The notes below the pieces were generated by a model. It had not been told where the DNA came from. It made no database searches and saw only the letters and a list, made by a program, of their open reading frames with translations. Below are positions 36,686 through 47,393 of a stretch of DNA of 52,658 bases, one piece after another. Made by a program: the position numbers and the translations under genes. The stretch spans positions 1 to 52,658 of the forward strand of contig CANQQS010000004.1 in NCBI GenBank assembly GCA_947626045.1. Direction: 5' to 3'. The stretch's first letter is position 1; each line of letters starts with the position of its first letter. The stretch comes from an uncultured Clostridia bacterium. GTDB lineage: Bacteria > Bacillota > Clostridia > UBA1381.

Positions 36686-37531
36686 CTAAAAATTATATAT
36701 CGCCTGGTGGCGGAACTGCGCCGGCGTAAAGCCGGTTTTGGCTTTAAATACCTTTGTGAAATAGCTTACCGAGCCAAACCCCGATTTGGTCGCCACAATC
36801 CGTATCGGCATATCCTTATTTTCGGTAAGCAAAACTTTTGCCTTACCGACGCGCGCGTGCTGCAGAAAGTCGTGCGGCGTCATACCGTACACGCTTTGGA
36901 ACAGCCTGCACAGGTGCGGATGCGACATACCGGAATGTGCGTCTATCATTTCTGCCGTAAGATTGCAGTCGCCGCAGTGAGTTTTTATATACTGCACCGC
37001 GGGCATAAGCCTTTGAACGTCAGCCTCGATATTTTTCGACGAGCTTGTGCAGCATATCGACATAAGCGTAAGCAGATTGTGAAGCCTTACGGACGCGGTT
37101 ATGTGCCTTGAAGCGGTATCGCTTTTGTATGCGTCGTACACATCCCAAACAAGAGAACGCAGAAGTTTGCCTTGCTCGCCGTCTACGGAAAGCATACCGC
37201 TCGTGGGCAGGTTTAGACTGGTGTATATGCTGCTCAGTTCACAGCCCGAAAAGAGAATAAACAAAACCTTCCACGGACGAACTGCGGGCTTGTATCCGTG
37301 GGGCGTTTCGGGCATGAAAAAGAACATGTCACCGGGACGCACCGCGCTGACATGACCGAGCGAATTTGTAAAAATGCCTTCACCTTCAAGGCACAGCGAA
37401 ATCATGCCGCACGTTCCGAGTCCCGCCTCGCGCGACGTTATTTTTGTTTCCGTATGCTCTTTTACACCGTGTACAACCAAGGGGAGGAGACACATCTCCT
37501 TTTCGGTCGGTTCTTTGAACATAAATATCAT
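36686..37531 (-). CDS. AraC-family transcriptional regulator
   Basis: MIDAHSGMSHPHLCRLFQSVYGMTPHDFLQHARVGKAKVLLTENKDMPIRIVATKSGFGSVSYFTKVFKAKTGFTPAQFR. Confidence 0.92.
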   Translation of the reverse strand: MIFMFKEPTEKEMCLLPLVVHGVKEHTETKITSREAGLGTCGMISLCLEGEGIFTNSLGHVSAVRPGDMFFFMPETPHGYKPAVRPWKVLFILFSGCELSSIYTSLNLPTSGMLSVDGEQGKLLRSLVWDVYDAYKSDTASRHITASVRLHNLLTLMSICCTSSSKNIEADVQRLMPAVQYIKTHCGDCNLTAEMIDAHSGMSHPHLCRLFQSVYGMTPHDFLQHARVGKAKVLLTENKDMPIRIVATKSGFGSVSYFTKVFKAKTGFTPAQFRHQAIYNF

Positions 37532-37711
37532 CCGTCCTTTTTAAAAATTATATCATCATAAATACATAAAATCAAGCAAATACGACAATCAACCGCTTTT
37601 TTCGGTGTGTAATTTTATATCATTCGTGTTATAATATTATAATTTACTCATGGTCTGCGGTGTGGTAATATATAATTAAGAATATTATTTTTTGAAGGGA
37701 GTTTTCGTATT

Positions 37712-40700
37712 ATGAAGTTCAGAAAATCAATAAGTTTGTACACGGCATTGATTATGCTCGTGTCGATGTTTTCACCGTTCGGCGCTCTGTCAACGGCAAC
37801 GGCGTCGGGTGAAAATCATGTAATTTTTGCGATGAATTTTGACGAAGCGTCGGACAGCAAAACACCGGCACCGCAGGTCGGTCAGGCTGTTATTGAAGCG
37901 GGAAGCGGAACGGCTGTCGCATTTAAAGCACCGGAAAACGTGGACGGACATAACACTAACGCCGCGTATTTTCCGGGAGGTGGCAGCAAAACCAACCCAA
38001 CATGGATTGAAGCGAAAAACGGCGACGGTAATCCGCTGTTCAGCGGCATAGACGGCGCTGTTGTTTCCATGTGGATATTGCCGGAAGATGTGGGAAGCAA
38101 TACAAGCTGGCTTTATTCTGTTACGAATGCAGGAGACGGGCAATTTGAAGGCGCCGCTGTAGCGTCGCAGCGCGAATATATAGCGGCGTTTATCACATCG
38201 GGTAAACTTCTCAGATGTGAACGCGGCGCGGCGACAAATTCAACATCATATTTCATTGAGAAAGCCTATCCCGAGGAAACGAACGGACACAGAATTGATA
38301 TAATCGAAGGCGAAAATATTCAGGAAGTATATGTTGACGGAAATCTCTTTATGGAGGGCGGCACTAATAAAACCATATCGCAGATACTCGGCGAGAAAGG
38401 AACAAGGAGCAGTTCCTGTTTTAAAATCGGTTTTATAGGCTGGGGCGAAACATTTAAGGGCTACATAGATGATGTCGTAGTATATGACGTTGCGCCCAAC
38501 GTTAATCTCGGAATGACAGAGATTTCGGACGAATCCGTAGCGCTTCCCACACCCGCCGCTGACGCTGGCTATACCGTAAAATGGAGCGCTGAAGGAAGCT
38601 CGCCGATTTCTATTGATGAAAACGGCTATGACGCGACTATAACCAAGCCCGAAACAGATACCGATGTAAAGCTTACCGCGACAATCACTATCGGCGAGGG
38701 TGACGGCGATACATATAAGAGAGAACTCACAAAGGATTTTACCGTAAAGGTAAAAGGCACGACAAAGTACGCCGCTGAGGTTGACACAGGTTCAAACGAT
38801 TATTTGGAAATAGACGGCGCGGAAAGCGAATTCTTGGAAGCCGCTCCCGTCACAGTTAATGTAAAGGGCGCTGTTCCGGCGGGACAGTACATAAAGTCCG
38901 TAAAAGCAACCCAAGCCGACGGAGAAGAAACCGTTACGGCTACAAAGATCGGACTTAAAAAGTACACCTTTAATATGCCCGCGTATAACGTAAAAGTATC
39001 GGCAGAGCTTGCGAATATTCCCGATGATTTAAAGGATAAGCTTGCGGAAGCAAATAAAAAGTTTGACGCAACAGGCGCGGACAGCTCAAAGCTCACAGAC
39101 ATGGGTTTTGAAGAAAATACGAGCGCGGACGAGTCAACTCCCGATGTTAAACACGCTTCCGTTATGGCGAACAAAAATACACAAACCACTCCCGTTACAT
39201 TTAACGGTACGGACGGCTACGGCAAAAACGCCGATTGGTTTATGGTAGAGTTTGTGCCGTCGTCGTTCGGTAAAGGTAAGCCGGGATTTAACGATATGTG
39301 GTTTACCGATATGGACGGTACCGCGAGATACGGATTTTGTTACGCGGCACACGATGACGGATTTTTCTCCGGCGCAGGTGAAAGGAACGCTCCCGGCAAA
39401 AGCACTGACAGACTTGCCAATCATACAGGCACAACACCTGTATCAAGCAATATAACATCGTTTACATATACGGACGACGCGGACGTATGCCATATTTTGG
39501 TAGAAAACGGCACGGACGGGTATACCGTTAAGATGTATAAAAACTATGAGCTTATTGTTACTGAAAGCTATTCGGGAAAGTTTAACGGTATAAATAAACT
39601 CGGTATGTTTACCGCGACCGGCTCTAATGATTTACCCGTAAGCTTCGGCAACTTAAAAATCTATTCCGACATACCTCACGAGGGTACTCCGAATATCGAG
39701 ATAGATTATGAAAACGAAAAACTCACAGGATTTGATGAGGGCGGCTCGTACACGATAAACGAGGAAGAAGTATCGCCCGACGCTTCGACACACACGCTGT
39801 CCGTAACGGAGTATATTCCGACTGAGAACACAGAGACGCTTTCAATAGTTAAAAAGGGAAGCGAAGGCACGACAAAGGACAGTGCAGCGCAGTCGCTCGT
39901 TGTTCCCGCGCGTCCGGCTGCTCCGGCAGGCGTGACGGGCGAAGCTCCGACGGCAGAGGGCGGCAAGGGCAAGCTGAAAAATACTACGGATGGTATGCAG
40001 TACAGGGAAAAGACTGACGGAACCGGCGGCATGTGGACGGATTGCACGGCGAGTGAAACGGAAGTTGTCGCGGGCAAGACATACGAGGTTCGCACAAAGG
40101 CGACAGCAACAGCGTTCGCGTCATTGGCGGCAGATGTGGAAGTAGGAGCATACGTTGCGCCCGAACCGCCCGACGAGTACCCGACACGTCTTTTCTACGC
40201 GAATTTCGATGAAAACGAAATTGAGGCTGTAAAAGGTAAAATCACGAACCAAGGCGTGACCGTTGCGGAAGATAACGGCAATAAAGTTGCGAGCTTTGAC
40301 GGTTCCCACTATATGGAAATCGCGAAAGACGACGGCACTCCGCTCCTGAATGGTACGGAAACGGCGGCTATCCACATTAAGGCGAAGCCTGCGAACACAA
40401 CCGCCGACTGGTACTTCTACGCCGCTCCCGACGCAACGAGCCAGACCGACAGAACAAAAACCGGCGGCACAAAAGAAATGTACATCGGCGCGGCGAATAT
40501 AGACGGCGTGCTTAATCTTGAACGCTACAAGGGCGGACGCGAGGGTATGCCCGCAGTAAAGTCAACGCTTGCGAAGGACGCATGGCATGATCTTGATTTC
40601 CTCTTTAACGAGGACACCATGGAGGCGTATATTGACGGAAAATTCGTCGGCTCGCAGACGTATACGGGCGCGAAGCTTTCCGAAATCCTCGGCACGGCTG

Positions 40701-43700
40701 ACACGCAGGTATTCTACATAGGCAAAGCCAACTGGGGAACGGGCGAATACTTAAAGGGCATGGTTGACGACATTTCCGTTTACTCGATTGCTCCGATTGT
40801 TGACATTGAAAATAAGAGCATAACCGATTTGCTCACGCTCCCGACCGTTGACGCAGACGCGGGTTATACCGTGGAGTGGACGAGCGATAAGCCCGAAGTT
40901 ATCAAAATTGAAAACGGCGCGGCAACGGTAAAACAGCCGGCGGCAGATACAGCGGTAAAGCTCACAGCCAAGATAACATACGGCGCAGGCATTAACATAT
41001 CGAAGGATATTACCGTAACGGTTCAGGGACAGACCGCGCTTAAAGTAACGGTTGACGACGCGGTTCAGGATAACGTAACGGTTGACAAAACCGAAGCATA
41101 TTTGGGTGATGAGATTAACGTAACCGTAACCGCGCCCGACGGCAAGGTCATAAAGGACGTTAAGGCCGGTGATATGAGTATTCTCACAAGCGGCAGACAC
41201 GGCGCGTATAAATTCACTATGCCGTCGTCGGATGTAAAGGTAACGGTTGAATTTGAGGAAAAGAAACAGACCGCGGTATTCCATTTTGAGGACGGCACGG
41301 CTGACGGAATTACATACGTGCAGGAGGGAAGCGCAGGTACAATGGAATTTGCGGACGGCAAGACCGACAAGGCTTTAAAGCTTACTCCGAGCGCTAAAAA
41401 CGGTTGGTATGGCACGCTTGACAAATTCCCGCTTTCGCTGAGCTTCTCCGTAGGCGCGTGGATAAAGCCCGCAGATATGGATAATTGGTGGCAGAGAGTA
41501 TTCGATTTCGGCACAGGCGAGGGTAACAGTATATTTGTCACCACGCGCGGTGAAACTCCCAATGCGAAATCGGAGGGTACATACCGCATGGATGCTTTCG
41601 GAGCGGGCATAGATTCGCCCACAAAACTTACCGTGAACGAATGGGCATACATAACGGTAACTTACGATGAGGCGACCGATAAGGTAACGCTGTATCTTAA
41701 CGGCGAATCGGTCGGAACGGCAACATGTACCAAAAATATGGCTGAGGTTTACGGCGGTACTGCAAATTATATAGGAAAGTCGCAGTATGCGGCGGATGCT
41801 CTTTACAGCGGTCTTATAGACGAAATGGTAATCTACAATTACGCGATTACGGCGGATGAGATAAAGGAGCTTATGGGCGTTGAGGAAACTCCCGCACCTA
41901 CAGCGACACCGAGTGCAGCACCTACCGACGCGCCGACAGCAACGCCGAGTGCGACACCAACAGACGAGCCGACAGCGACACCGAGCGTAACACCGACAGA
42001 TGCGCCGACAGCGACACCGAGCGTAACACCTACAGACGCACCAACGGCAACGCCGAGCGTAACACCGACAGATGCGCCGACAGCAACTCCGACGGCAACG
42101 ACAGCGCCGAAGCCCGACGATTCAAGCGAACACCTAAAGGGCAACATCGTTGACGGCACATATGACACGGTATTTGACGCTTCGGCTATTGAGGACTCGT
42201 TTACCGATAAAAAGGTTGATGATGAGGAAGCTCTTTCGGGCTGGACGTCAAACTGGAGCGGCGAAAACAACTCAAAAGGAATGAACGTTAATTTTATAAC
42301 CGACGGCGACAAGCAATGGTTCCAGTTCTACGGTCCCGTTATCGCGGCAAGCGGCACACCGGCGGATCTGTACACACCGAAATACGGAAGCTCGGCGAAG
42401 TGGTTCGCGATAGATTTCCTTATGAGTTCCAGTATTGAAAAGGGTACGGGAGATCCGGTATTCTGTCATGACGCGGTTCTGCTCGACAATGATAAAAAGC
42501 CTATTTTCGGCTACGCGTACACAACTCACGACGATGGCTTCTTCCCCGGCTCGGGCGAACGCTCGTACGACGCTGACGGCACATACACCCAAATGCAAAG
42601 CGGTGATAATTTCGCAAGCTTCCTCGGTCAGGACAACGGCACGGCGGGAGTATTGTACGAAAACGGAAAATCCGTAATGCGTATAATCGTTGACAACGGA
42701 GTGAAATATGACGGTCAGGACGCGTATGCCGTAACATGCGCGATAGATAAGGATGGTACGGGTAATTTTGAAGTTATCAGCACGCGCTATTATAAGGGCA
42801 GCGCGAACGGCTTCGGCGGAATAAGAGAAGCCACGATTAATACCAAGGAATGGTATAACAACGCCCGCTACGGAAACATGAAGGTTTACGTGGAAAAGGA
42901 AGCGCCGACTCCCACAGCATCACCGAGCGTATCTCCTACAACTTCACCTAGTGCAACACCGACAGACGCACCGACAACAACGCCGAGTGCAGCACCTACA
43001 GACGCACCGACAACAATGCCGAGCGTAACGCCTACAGACGCGCCGACAGCGACGCCGAGCGTAACGCCGACCGACGCGCCGACGACAGCGCCGAGTGTAA
43101 CGCCTACAGACGCGCCGACAACTACGCCAAGTGTAACGCCTACAGACGAGCCGACAGCATCACCGAGCGTGTCACCGTCACAAAAACCGACACTGACGTT
43201 TGATGTTACGGGAGCGGTTAAAAACAGTGACGGCACAGCGGCGGCAAACCGCAAGCTTACATTGAAACCGCTCGGATTGGAAACGACTACGGACGAGAAC
43301 GGCAATTACGCGTTTGACGGAGTTGAGGCGGGCAGCTACAATATAGTTGTTGAAACGGGCGACGGAAAAACGGTCACAACGCTTATTGACGTAACGGACG
43401 GTAATGTCAGCGCGGACATAACGCTTCCCGCCGCTAATGTCGCAAGCGCGGTTGAAACAACCGACAGCGACACCGGTTCCGATATAAAGGTAGAGGACAT
43501 TGTTGTGGGCGGTCTTGACGAGCTTGCCGATGCGGTTGCCGATGCGCTTCCCGACGCGGATAAGACAAAGGATATTGAGGTCAAAATGACCGTCGAGAGT
43601 AAGAAGGAGGACGCTTCCGACACCGAGCAGCAGGCAATAAAGCAGGAGAGCAATAACAAAGCCGAAAAGCTTGATTACATTGATATAGACATTATTAAAA

Positions 43701-44689
43701 CTGTAGGCGTGTCGAGCGAAAACATCACCGAGACGGCAAACCTTATCAAAATCATTATTCCGTTCGTTACGGACGGCAAGAAGGATATAACGGTTTACCG
43801 TTACCACGGCGGCAAAGCCGAGACAATGGCAAGCAGCGGTACGGGTGAGCGTTATGAGGTCGGTGACGGAGTTGTCACAATTTACGCGCAGAAATTCTCG
43901 ACGTATGCTATTGCGTACAATGACGACACAACGGCGCCGAGCGCTTCGCCTTCGCCTACACCCAAGCCGAGTACGGGCAGCACATCGCGCGGCAGCGGCA
44001 GCGGCAGAGGATCGGCGGTAACAACACCGAAGCCCACCGCGTCACCAAAGCCAACGGCGACAGCCGAACCGACGGCGACGAGCGAACCTGGGAGCAAGCC
44101 GACCGACGCGCCGCAGCCTACGGCAAAACCGAGTGATACTGAGAAAGCAATGCCGTTCACGGATGTTGCGGAGACGGATTGGTTCTACGACGCTGTTTAT
44201 AACGCTTACGTAAATAATCTCATAACCGGCACGAGCGAAACGACATTCGCTCCCGAAGCAGCACTCACGCGCGGAATGCTCGCGGCAATACTCGGACGTA
44301 TGGAGGGCGTTTCCGCAGCGTCGGGAGCGACGGAGTACACCGACGTTGACGCGGACGCGTATTACGCGCCGTACATCGCGTGGGGTACGGAAAACGGAAT
44401 ACTCCACGGTATGGGCGACGGTACATTCCGTCCCGACGAAAGCGTGACGCGCGAGCAGGCGGCGAAAATTATCAAAGAGTATTACGACTACAAGGGAGAA
44501 GGCCCCGAGGGCGCGTGGGCTGTACGTCTCGACTACAGCGACATTGCCTCGATTTCGGACTGGGCTTTGGAAGGCGTAATGTTCTGCGCGATGAAGGATA
44601 TTATGGTAGGACGCGACGGCGGATCGTTCGATCCGAAAGCAAATATCACCCGTGCCGAATGTGCGGCTGTAATCGGGCGTATAAAATAG
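37712..44689 (+). CDS. Giant secreted multi-LamG/Ig-like protein with Thr/Pro linkers, carboxypeptidase-regulatory-like domain and C-terminal SLH repeats (2325 aa)
   Basis: Signal peptide; LamG-like segments (e.g. VIFAMNFDEA, RLFYANFDENE, AVFHFEDGTADG); PTDAPTATPSVT linkers; TGAVKNSDGTAAANRKLTLKPLGLETTTDENGNYAFDGVEAGSYNIVV; SLH AMPFTDVAETDWFYDAVYNAYVNNLITG. Confidence 0.88.
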   Translation: MKFRKSISLYTALIMLVSMFSPFGALSTATASGENHVIFAMNFDEASDSKTPAPQVGQAVIEAGSGTAVAFKAPENVDGHNTNAAYFPGGGSKTNPTWIEAKNGDGNPLFSGIDGAVVSMWILPEDVGSNTSWLYSVTNAGDGQFEGAAVASQREYIAAFITSGKLLRCERGAATNSTSYFIEKAYPEETNGHRIDIIEGENIQEVYVDGNLFMEGGTNKTISQILGEKGTRSSSCFKIGFIGWGETFKGYIDDVVVYDVAPNVNLGMTEISDESVALPTPAADAGYTVKWSAEGSSPISIDENGYDATITKPETDTDVKLTATITIGEGDGDTYKRELTKDFTVKVKGTTKYAAEVDTGSNDYLEIDGAESEFLEAAPVTVNVKGAVPAGQYIKSVKATQADGEETVTATKIGLKKYTFNMPAYNVKVSAELANIPDDLKDKLAEANKKFDATGADSSKLTDMGFEENTSADESTPDVKHASVMANKNTQTTPVTFNGTDGYGKNADWFMVEFVPSSFGKGKPGFNDMWFTDMDGTARYGFCYAAHDDGFFSGAGERNAPGKSTDRLANHTGTTPVSSNITSFTYTDDADVCHILVENGTDGYTVKMYKNYELIVTESYSGKFNGINKLGMFTATGSNDLPVSFGNLKIYSDIPHEGTPNIEIDYENEKLTGFDEGGSYTINEEEVSPDASTHTLSVTEYIPTENTETLSIVKKGSEGTTKDSAAQSLVVPARPAAPAGVTGEAPTAEGGKGKLKNTTDGMQYREKTDGTGGMWTDCTASETEVVAGKTYEVRTKATATAFASLAADVEVGAYVAPEPPDEYPTRLFYANFDENEIEAVKGKITNQGVTVAEDNGNKVASFDGSHYMEIAKDDGTPLLNGTETAAIHIKAKPANTTADWYFYAAPDATSQTDRTKTGGTKEMYIGAANIDGVLNLERYKGGREGMPAVKSTLAKDAWHDLDFLFNEDTMEAYIDGKFVGSQTYTGAKLSEILGTADTQVFYIGKANWGTGEYLKGMVDDISVYSIAPIVDIENKSITDLLTLPTVDADAGYTVEWTSDKPEVIKIENGAATVKQPAADTAVKLTAKITYGAGINISKDITVTVQGQTALKVTVDDAVQDNVTVDKTEAYLGDEINVTVTAPDGKVIKDVKAGDMSILTSGRHGAYKFTMPSSDVKVTVEFEEKKQTAVFHFEDGTADGITYVQEGSAGTMEFADGKTDKALKLTPSAKNGWYGTLDKFPLSLSFSVGAWIKPADMDNWWQRVFDFGTGEGNSIFVTTRGETPNAKSEGTYRMDAFGAGIDSPTKLTVNEWAYITVTYDEATDKVTLYLNGESVGTATCTKNMAEVYGGTANYIGKSQYAADALYSGLIDEMVIYNYAITADEIKELMGVEETPAPTATPSAAPTDAPTATPSATPTDEPTATPSVTPTDAPTATPSVTPTDAPTATPSVTPTDAPTATPTATTAPKPDDSSEHLKGNIVDGTYDTVFDASAIEDSFTDKKVDDEEALSGWTSNWSGENNSKGMNVNFITDGDKQWFQFYGPVIAASGTPADLYTPKYGSSAKWFAIDFLMSSSIEKGTGDPVFCHDAVLLDNDKKPIFGYAYTTHDDGFFPGSGERSYDADGTYTQMQSGDNFASFLGQDNGTAGVLYENGKSVMRIIVDNGVKYDGQDAYAVTCAIDKDGTGNFEVISTRYYKGSANGFGGIREATINTKEWYNNARYGNMKVYVEKEAPTPTASPSVSPTTSPSATPTDAPTTTPSAAPTDAPTTMPSVTPTDAPTATPSVTPTDAPTTAPSVTPTDAPTTTPSVTPTDEPTASPSVSPSQKPTLTFDVTGAVKNSDGTAAANRKLTLKPLGLETTTDENGNYAFDGVEAGSYNIVVETGDGKTVTTLIDVTDGNVSADITLPAANVASAVETTDSDTGSDIKVEDIVVGGLDELADAVADALPDADKTKDIEVKMTVESKKEDASDTEQQAIKQESNNKAEKLDYIDIDIIKTVGVSSENITETANLIKIIIPFVTDGKKDITVYRYHGGKAETMASSGTGERYEVGDGVVTIYAQKFSTYAIAYNDDTTAPSASPSPTPKPSTGSTSRGSGSGRGSAVTTPKPTASPKPTATAEPTATSEPGSKPTDAPQPTAKPSDTEKAMPFTDVAETDWFYDAVYNAYVNNLITGTSETTFAPEAALTRGMLAAILGRMEGVSAASGATEYTDVDADAYYAPYIAWGTENGILHGMGDGTFRPDESVTREQAAKIIKEYYDYKGEGPEGAWAVRLDYSDIASISDWALEGVMFCAMKDIMVGRDGGSFDPKANITRAECAAVIGRIK
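41888..42118 (+). repeat. Thr/Pro-rich linker tandem repeat 1
   Basis: Repeated PTDAPTATPSVT-type dodecapeptides. Confidence 0.85.
42902..43190 (+). repeat. Thr/Pro-rich linker tandem repeat 2
   Basis: Repeated PTDAPTTTPSVT-type dodecapeptides. Confidence 0.85.
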
Positions 44690-44731
44690 TTGCTTTTCAT
44701 GGGGTCCCTCCCGTGAAACACATACAACTCG

Positions 44732-44768
44732 GAAAATGACCGTTTGTAGAATACAAGCGGTCGTTTTC
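44732..44768 (+). terminator. Hairpin between the giant SLH gene and pectate lyase gene
   Basis: GAAAATGACCGTTTGTA-GAA-TACAAGCGGTCGTTTTC. Confidence 0.6.
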
Positions 44769-44789
44769 TGACATTACGGAGGTTTGTTT

Positions 44790-47327
44790 ATGAAAAAGTT
44801 AATTCCCTCTTTGCTCGCGCTGACCGTTCTTATATCAGCCGCGCCGTGCAATATTAAAACCGCGAAGGCTGCCGGAGAAATTCCAGCGTTTCCGGGCGCG
44901 GAGGGCGGCGGTATGTACGCAACGGGCGGACGCGGCGGCACGATCGTACACGTCACAAACCTGAACGACTCCGGTGCGGGTTCACTGCGCGACGCGGTAT
45001 CACATTCTGGAAGAATAGTCGTGTTCGACGTGGGCGGCACGATCAATTTAAAATCCGACATCTCGTGCGCCGGCAATGTCACCGTAGCCGGTCAGACTGC
45101 TCCCGGCGGCAAGGGAATTACGCTTAAGGGCGGAAAATTCGCGTTCGGCGGCGATAATACAATTGTAAGGTTTATATCCTCGCGTCCGGGCGAAAAGGGC
45201 GTGGAGTCCGATTACGACGCGTGGGGCGGCTCGAAGGGTTCAAATTCCATAATCGACCACTGCTCCATCGGCTGGGCGAACGACGAGCAGTTCGGCTTGT
45301 ATTCGGCGAGCAGCCAGACGGTGCAGTACACTATTATAGGACCGTCCAACTGCGTGTCGTACCATTCAAAAGGCGCGCACGGCTTCGGCGTGATGTTCGG
45401 TGCGTCGAACAACTCATGGCACCACAATCTTTTGTGCCACTCGCTTTCGCGTAATTTCCGCGGCAAGGTGAGCGGCTCAAATCCTATGGAATTTGTAAAC
45501 AATGTAATATACGACTGGGGCTACCAGACCGCGTACGGCTCAATGGGGCATTTGAATTATGTGGGAAATTATCTTAAAATGGGACCCTCGACAAAAGGCG
45601 GTCAGCGGTTTATAAATTTGTCGAGCGGTTCCCACTATGAGCTTTTCAGATTTTATCTTACGGGCAATAAAATAACACGACCCGACGGCACTCCGTATTC
45701 CGACGCGGTAAACACGAACAACCGGAACGGCGGCGTAAGCTATAACAGCCACGGCGCGGAAGCGGATTACCGTGTTGACACGTATTTCCCGATAAGCGCT
45801 TCAACGGGCGCGGACGTGTCTATGGCGAAATCGCCGGAAACGGCTGACGCTGCGTTTGAAAAAGTCGTGTCATACGCGGGCGCGTCGATAAATCCAGCTG
45901 ACAACTCGCAGAGCGGATATAATTACGCGTCCGACGACACCCGCACGAAAATAGACGCGCAGGTGCTATACGAGGCGCGCACCGGCACAGGCTCGCTCAC
46001 AGGCGGACGCGATTTTTCGACCGTGACGGACAGCGCCGTAAAGGACGCAATCAGCACCTACGGCATACAGTACTGCGACTATAATTCATACTATCCTCCC
46101 GCAACGCAGAAGGAGATAGTCGATACCGATTACGACGGTATGCCGGATGAGTGGGAGCTCGCCCGCGGGCTTGACCCGAATAAAGCGGCTGACGCTAAAA
46201 GCGACTATCTCGGCGACGGCTATAACAATATCGAATATTATATAAACGACTTGACGGTCAACGCATTCCCGAAAGGCGTTGTAACGGTTTCACCGACGAC
46301 TGTCGATTTGGGCGAGGATTACGCTCATGCCAAGGCTGACGCGGACGCGATAACGCTTTCACCGACGACGATAAAGGAAGCGTCGGATTTAACGCTCCCG
46401 CAGACGGGCGCGCTGCACGGCTCAAAAATAGTGTGGAGCAGCAGCTCGTCCGCAATCCTCATGCAGAACAATCAAATTTCCGAGGTTATACGTCCCGACG
46501 GCGCAAACGAGACCGTTACGCTTACGGCAAGCGTCACCGTCGGAGATTTTACGATAAGGCGCGGATTTACCGTAACGGTAATAGGACTGCCGAAAAAGTT
46601 TGATTTCGGCGACGGCGCGGCTCAGGACGGCTATACCGCCGTTACGTCATCATCGGCGTACTCGCTCATGACGCGCTACGGTTTTATCGAAACGAATGTG
46701 GAAGGAATGACGCGCGCGCCGGGAGAAATCCCGTCCGGCTTTGACGCGCTGTACGGCGATCAGATTTTGTGCTCCGCGGTAAACGCTCCGTTTACCTTTA
46801 AGGCGGACGTTCCGAACGGAAAATATATTGTGACTGTCCACTACGGCAGCTGGAACGATGCGTTCGGTACAAATTACACAGTGGAAGGCGTTGTTTCCGG
46901 CAACCTTGAGTCAACCGCGTCGGCGCAATATAAAACAAAGGTTGAAGTTACAGACGGCGCAATCGACATAACCGTAAACAAGGGCGCGAAAGCGTGGGGC
47001 GGCTACATAAGCGGCATGGATGTAATCCCGATCGAAGCGCCGCCCATAGCAGAACCGCCCGACGAGGATCCGCGTGTAGAAACGGAGCTTTCGCCCGACA
47101 AAACAATAATTACCGCGTCGCCCGTAAACTGCGGTGAAGGTACGCTCATCTGCGCACTTTACGCAGGAGACGGGCTGATAAAATGCTTTACCGGGGAGTA
47201 CACGGGCGACGATATGGATTTTGATGTTGTAAGCGGCGCGGACAAGGCGGTTGTCATGCTGTGGAACAGCATGGACGGTATGACGCCGACATGCGAAGCA
47301 TGCAAAACAAACCTTCTCGGGCAATAA
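44790..47327 (+). CDS. Secreted pectate lyase-like (PL1) multidomain protein
   Basis: IPAFPGAEGGGMYATGGRGGTIVHVTNLNDSGAGSLRDAVSHSGRIVVFDVGGTI; SIIDHCSIGWANDEQFGLYSASSQTVQYTII; DTDYDGMPDEWELARGLDPNKAAD. Confidence 0.9.
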   Translation: MKKLIPSLLALTVLISAAPCNIKTAKAAGEIPAFPGAEGGGMYATGGRGGTIVHVTNLNDSGAGSLRDAVSHSGRIVVFDVGGTINLKSDISCAGNVTVAGQTAPGGKGITLKGGKFAFGGDNTIVRFISSRPGEKGVESDYDAWGGSKGSNSIIDHCSIGWANDEQFGLYSASSQTVQYTIIGPSNCVSYHSKGAHGFGVMFGASNNSWHHNLLCHSLSRNFRGKVSGSNPMEFVNNVIYDWGYQTAYGSMGHLNYVGNYLKMGPSTKGGQRFINLSSGSHYELFRFYLTGNKITRPDGTPYSDAVNTNNRNGGVSYNSHGAEADYRVDTYFPISASTGADVSMAKSPETADAAFEKVVSYAGASINPADNSQSGYNYASDDTRTKIDAQVLYEARTGTGSLTGGRDFSTVTDSAVKDAISTYGIQYCDYNSYYPPATQKEIVDTDYDGMPDEWELARGLDPNKAADAKSDYLGDGYNNIEYYINDLTVNAFPKGVVTVSPTTVDLGEDYAHAKADADAITLSPTTIKEASDLTLPQTGALHGSKIVWSSSSSAILMQNNQISEVIRPDGANETVTLTASVTVGDFTIRRGFTVTVIGLPKKFDFGDGAAQDGYTAVTSSSAYSLMTRYGFIETNVEGMTRAPGEIPSGFDALYGDQILCSAVNAPFTFKADVPNGKYIVTVHYGSWNDAFGTNYTVEGVVSGNLESTASAQYKTKVEVTDGAIDITVNKGAKAWGGYISGMDVIPIEAPPIAEPPDEDPRVETELSPDKTIITASPVNCGEGTLICALYAGDGLIKCFTGEYTGDDMDFDVVSGADKAVVMLWNSMDGMTPTCEACKTNLLGQ

Positions 47328-47353
47328 AAACAGAAAAACCACCCTCAACCTAC

Positions 47354-47383
47354 AAGCGATTACCTTTTGGTAATCGCTTTTTC
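47354..47383 (+). terminator. Rho-independent terminator
   Basis: GCGATTACCTTTTGGTAATCGCTTTTT. Confidence 0.85.
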
Positions 47384-47393
47384 ATGTTTGCTT

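Noticed and set aside
41839-43305. Antisense ORFs with collagen-like VGVTLGVAVGASVGVTLG repeats
   Set aside because: Exact antisense of the Thr/Pro linker of the giant SLH protein; no independent start signals
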